Positions 61,670 through 64,000 of a stretch of DNA of 64,000 bases are shown in pieces. Each line of letters begins with the position of its first letter. Position 1 is the first letter of the stretch. The translations under genes and the position numbers were made by a program. Source of the stretch: Agromyces salentinus (lineage in GTDB: Bacteria; Actinomycetota; Actinomycetes; Actinomycetales; Microbacteriaceae); contig NZ_WBIR01000008.1 of the NCBI RefSeq assembly GCF_009749395.1, positions 1 through 64,000 on the forward strand, in the 5' to 3' direction. The notes beneath the pieces are model-generated. The model was given only the letters and a program-made list of their open reading frames with translations, did no database searches and was not told the origin of the DNA.

Positions 61670-63189
61670 CCGGTCTTCCCTCGCGATCGAGACCGGCCGG
61701 GCGCACCCGACCTCCGTTGCACGCCGTCGACGTGCCCGTCGATGCCGATCGCGAGTTCGACCTCGGCGCCACCGGCGAGCGATGGGCGAGGCATTTCCGC
61801 GACCGGCTGCGAAGCACCGATGCCGCCATCGTCGCGGCGGTCACGCTCGTCTCCGTCGCCGTGCGTCTCGTCGCGGTCGGAGCCCCCATCGCAACCGAGG
61901 GGCCGGTCGAACGCATCGGCGTGCCGGTGGCCATCGCGGCTGCCTGGTTGCTCGCACTGAGCGCGTTCCGCACCCGCGACCAGCACATCCTCGGCGTGGG
62001 TGCGGTCGAGTACAAGCGCATCCTCAACGCCACGGCGACCGCGTTCGGGCTCGTCGCGATCCTGTTCCTCATCGTCCAGACCTCGGGTGCCAGGTGGTAC
62101 CTCGTGGCTGCGCCCGTCGGCGGGGCCGCCCTGCTGCTGGCCAGGTGGCTCTGGCGACGGTGGCTCTTCCTGCAACGGCGCCGCGGACGCTATCTCTCGC
62201 GAGCGATCATCGTGGGCCTCCGTCACGACGTCGAATACGTCGCGCACCAGATCCAGGGCGACCCCGGCGTCGGATACATGGTCGTCGGCGCCGTGCTCGA
62301 TGACGGAGACCACGCGGGCCTCGTCGTCGGAGGCCGCACGATCCCCGTGCTCAGGGGGTTCGAGGCTGCGGCACAGGTCGCGATCGCCCAGCATGCCGAC
62401 TCCGTGATCGTGACGGGGCCGTTCGGCGACGATGGCGAGCCGATCCGTCGACTGAGCTGGGCGCTCGAGGGCACCGCGACCGAACTCGTGCTCTCGTCCC
62501 GCCTCACCGACGTGGCCGGTCCGCGCATCCACTTCCGTCCCGTCGAGGGCCTCCCCCTCCTGCACGTCGAGATCCCGACGTTCGACGGCTGGCGCCACGT
62601 CATGAAGCGGTCGTTCGACATCCTCTTCGCCGGCACCGCGCTGCTCCTGATCGCACCGGTCATGCTCGTCATCGCGGTGCTCATCAGGCTCGACAGCCCC
62701 GGACCGGTGTTCTTCCGGCAGGTGCGGTGCGGTCGCGACGGCCGCACGTTCGAGATGCTGAAGTTCCGCTCGATGGTCGCGACCGCGGAGCAGGACCTCG
62801 CCGGCCTGCTCGATCGCAACGAGGGGGCCGGTGTGCTCTTCAAGATCCGCAACGATCCGCGGGTCACCCGGATCGGCCGCATGCTGAGGTCCCACTCGCT
62901 CGACGAACTGCCCCAGTTCTGGAACATCCTGGTCGGCGACATGAGCGTCGTGGGGCCTCGTCCGCCGCTCGTCTCCGAGGCGGAATGCTACGAGGCGGCC
63001 GCGAAGCGTCGTCTCATGATCAAGCCGGGCCTCACCGGCCTCTGGCAGATCAGCGGGCGATCCGACCTGTCCTGGGAGGAGAGCGTCCGGCTCGACCTCT
63101 ACTACGTCGAGAACTGGTCGATCACGGGTGACGTCATGATCGTGTGGCGAACGGTCAAGACCGTCCTGCACCCCGCCGGCGCCTACTGA
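61666..63189 (+). CDS. Undecaprenyl-phosphate sugar phosphotransferase (exopolysaccharide initiation)
   Basis: A 507-residue membrane enzyme of the WbaP/CpsE type that starts exopolysaccharide repeat synthesis by moving a sugar-phosphate to the lipid carrier. Four N-terminal segments, a nucleotide-binding-like central domain, a fifth segment (LLLIAPVMLVIAVLIR), and the catalytic domain with FKIRNDPRVTRIGRMLRSHSLDELPQFWNILVGDMSVVGPRPPL and KPGLTGLWQISGRSDLSW. Its end overlaps the convergent glycosyltransferase by 7 bp. Confidence 0.95.
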   Translation: MTGLPSRSRPAGRTRPPLHAVDVPVDADREFDLGATGERWARHFRDRLRSTDAAIVAAVTLVSVAVRLVAVGAPIATEGPVERIGVPVAIAAAWLLALSAFRTRDQHILGVGAVEYKRILNATATAFGLVAILFLIVQTSGARWYLVAAPVGGAALLLARWLWRRWLFLQRRRGRYLSRAIIVGLRHDVEYVAHQIQGDPGVGYMVVGAVLDDGDHAGLVVGGRTIPVLRGFEAAAQVAIAQHADSVIVTGPFGDDGEPIRRLSWALEGTATELVLSSRLTDVAGPRIHFRPVEGLPLLHVEIPTFDGWRHVMKRSFDILFAGTALLLIAPVMLVIAVLIRLDSPGPVFFRQVRCGRDGRTFEMLKFRSMVATAEQDLAGLLDRNEGAGVLFKIRNDPRVTRIGRMLRSHSLDELPQFWNILVGDMSVVGPRPPLVSEAECYEAAAKRRLMIKPGLTGLWQISGRSDLSWEESVRLDLYYVENWSITGDVMIVWRTVKTVLHPAGAY

Positions 63190-64000
63190 CGACCGGCCAC
63201 GAGTGCGGTCGAGGCGGTGAGCGAGTCGCGCATCGCGCGCACGCTCATCGGCCATCCGTATCCGAGCTGCGCAGGGCTCACCGGCTCGATCTCGTCCCGC
63301 GCGGGCAACGCTCGAACGGCTTCGGCGATCGCGTCGACGTCTCGCGGGTCGGCGTAGACGGCATGCCCTCCGAGGATCTCGCGGAACACCGGGATGTCGC
63401 TGGCGACCACGGGTGCCCCGAACCGCACGGCCTCGAGGGTGGGCATGCCGAAGCCCTCGTCGAGGCTGAGGAAGACGAGGCCTCGGGTGTGCCGGTACAG
63501 CCAGGACAGCTCGGCATCGTCCGCGCGCCCGAGGAAGCGCACGGACCCCTCGGAACTCGCGCGGAGCACGTCGTCGGGCAGGTCGGTGGACCTGCCTTGC
63601 GATTCGCCGACGACGACGATCGGGGTGGTGGGCGAGACGATCCCCGACGCGAGCGCGCCCTGGAGCGCCGCAGTGAGGTTCTTGCGCACGTTGAGGCGGC
63701 CCACGCTGAGCAGGAAGTCGTCGACTCCGTCCAGCGCGCCGGGTCGCGTGGGCACCGCCTCCTCGAGCACCCGCCCGACCGCGAGGCCGACGGGCACCAC
63801 GGCGCGACCTCTCGCCGACGGACGGATGGCCGCGGCCTCCGTTGCCGAGGAGGTGAACACGACGGACGCCCGCCCGATCGTGAGCGGCATCAGCCGGAAG
63901 TAGGCGAGCTCCTTCCTGGTGAACCATTCCGGGGCGCGCAGGAACATGAAGTCGTGCACGAACACGGCGCTCCGGCCGAAGGCCGGCGTGAAGTTGTGCA
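63183..64000 (-). CDS. Glycosyltransferase, GT4-type (5' end beyond window)
   Basis: The last ~272 residues of a glycosyltransferase; the frame stays open to base 64000, so the start is outside. It shows the GT-B C-terminal domain with DDFLLSVGRLNVRKNL, FLGRADDAELSWLYRHTRGLVFLSLDEGFGMPTLEAVRFGAPVVASDIPVFREI. It probably builds the same surface polysaccharide as the neighbouring sugar transferase. Confidence 0.93.
   Translation of the reverse strand, partial: HNFTPAFGRSAVFVHDFMFLRAPEWFTRKELAYFRLMPLTIGRASVVFTSSATEAAAIRPSARGRAVVPVGLAVGRVLEEAVPTRPGALDGVDDFLLSVGRLNVRKNLTAALQGALASGIVSPTTPIVVVGESQGRSTDLPDDVLRASSEGSVRFLGRADDAELSWLYRHTRGLVFLSLDEGFGMPTLEAVRFGAPVVASDIPVFREILGGHAVYADPRDVDAIAEAVRALPARDEIEPVSPAQLGYGWPMSVRAMRDSLTASTALVAGRQ

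Overview
The window is very GC-rich DNA whose gene content (FtsH next to a folate cluster, panC-lysS, mycothiol-type arsenate reductases, a ferritin-like YciE/YciF protein) points to an actinobacterium. The constant use of GGATGCC/GGCATCC words and the gene order suggest a Microbacteriaceae member such as Agromyces or a relative. The family assignment is inference; no 16S gene is present.

Regions. (1) 1-13 kb, core genome, almost all on the minus strand: tilS, hpt, ftsH, folE-folP-folB-folK, a DUF3180 protein, two bacterial-PH-domain membrane proteins, a DUF2520 Rossmann protein, panC, lysS. Most junctions overlap by a few bases, so this reads as one long housekeeping transcript. ppa diverges from tilS. 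(2) 13.5-16.2 kb: a translationally coupled pair of secreted cell-wall hydrolases (M23 and NlpC/P60). (3) 16.4-16.74 kb: tRNA-Glu, tRNA-Asp, tRNA-Phe. (4) 16.70-32.77 kb: a 16-kb integrative mobilizable element inserted in the 3' half of tRNA-Phe, bounded by perfect 83-bp direct repeats. It carries a tyrosine integrase, an excisionase-like protein, a DNA-binding protein, two proteins with HEPN-like R-x4-H motifs, a MobF relaxase, a ubiquitin-like operon, a decayed second relaxase 3' end, a small membrane protein and a PIN toxin-antitoxin pair. No type IV secretion or FtsK-type gene is present, so transfer would need a helper. (5) 32.8-46.1 kb: ion channel, AIM24 protein, ArsR-ArsC fusion plus a second ArsC, TPR protein, cation transporter, YciE-like protein, CYP152-like P450 with zinc alcohol dehydrogenase, SDR, GH65 phosphorylase. 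Several of these look stress-related. (6) 46.1-55.4 kb: a seven-gene minus-strand operon with a peptide-type ABC transporter followed by two flavin monooxygenases and an acyl-CoA-dehydrogenase-like flavoprotein, probably for scavenging organosulfur compounds. (7) 55.8-61.1 kb: PHP protein, YpfJ-type metallopeptidase, zinc alcohol dehydrogenase, EamA exporter, alpha/beta hydrolase. (8) 61.6-64 kb: start of an exopolysaccharide locus (undecaprenyl-phosphate sugar transferase and a glycosyltransferase running off the right edge).

The most interesting system is the minus-strand operon at 29.3-25.0 kb. It encodes an ECF-like sigma factor, an XRE-like protein, an ImmA/IrrE protease, a 52-residue basic protein, a single-domain Multi_ubiq ubiquitin-like protein, an E1-like ThiF protein (DUF6791 + adenylation domain) and a DUF6527 protein with a cysteine cluster. 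Two near-identical promoter-like sequences, CTTACAYC-N14-CGACTACACNGTGGAG, lie upstream of the sigma gene and, inside the operon, directly upstream of the ubiquitin-like half. This suggests a dedicated sigma factor switches the conjugation module on. The E1 has no cysteine after its adenylation motif and the ubiquitin-like protein has no C-terminal diglycine, so the chemistry is not obvious.
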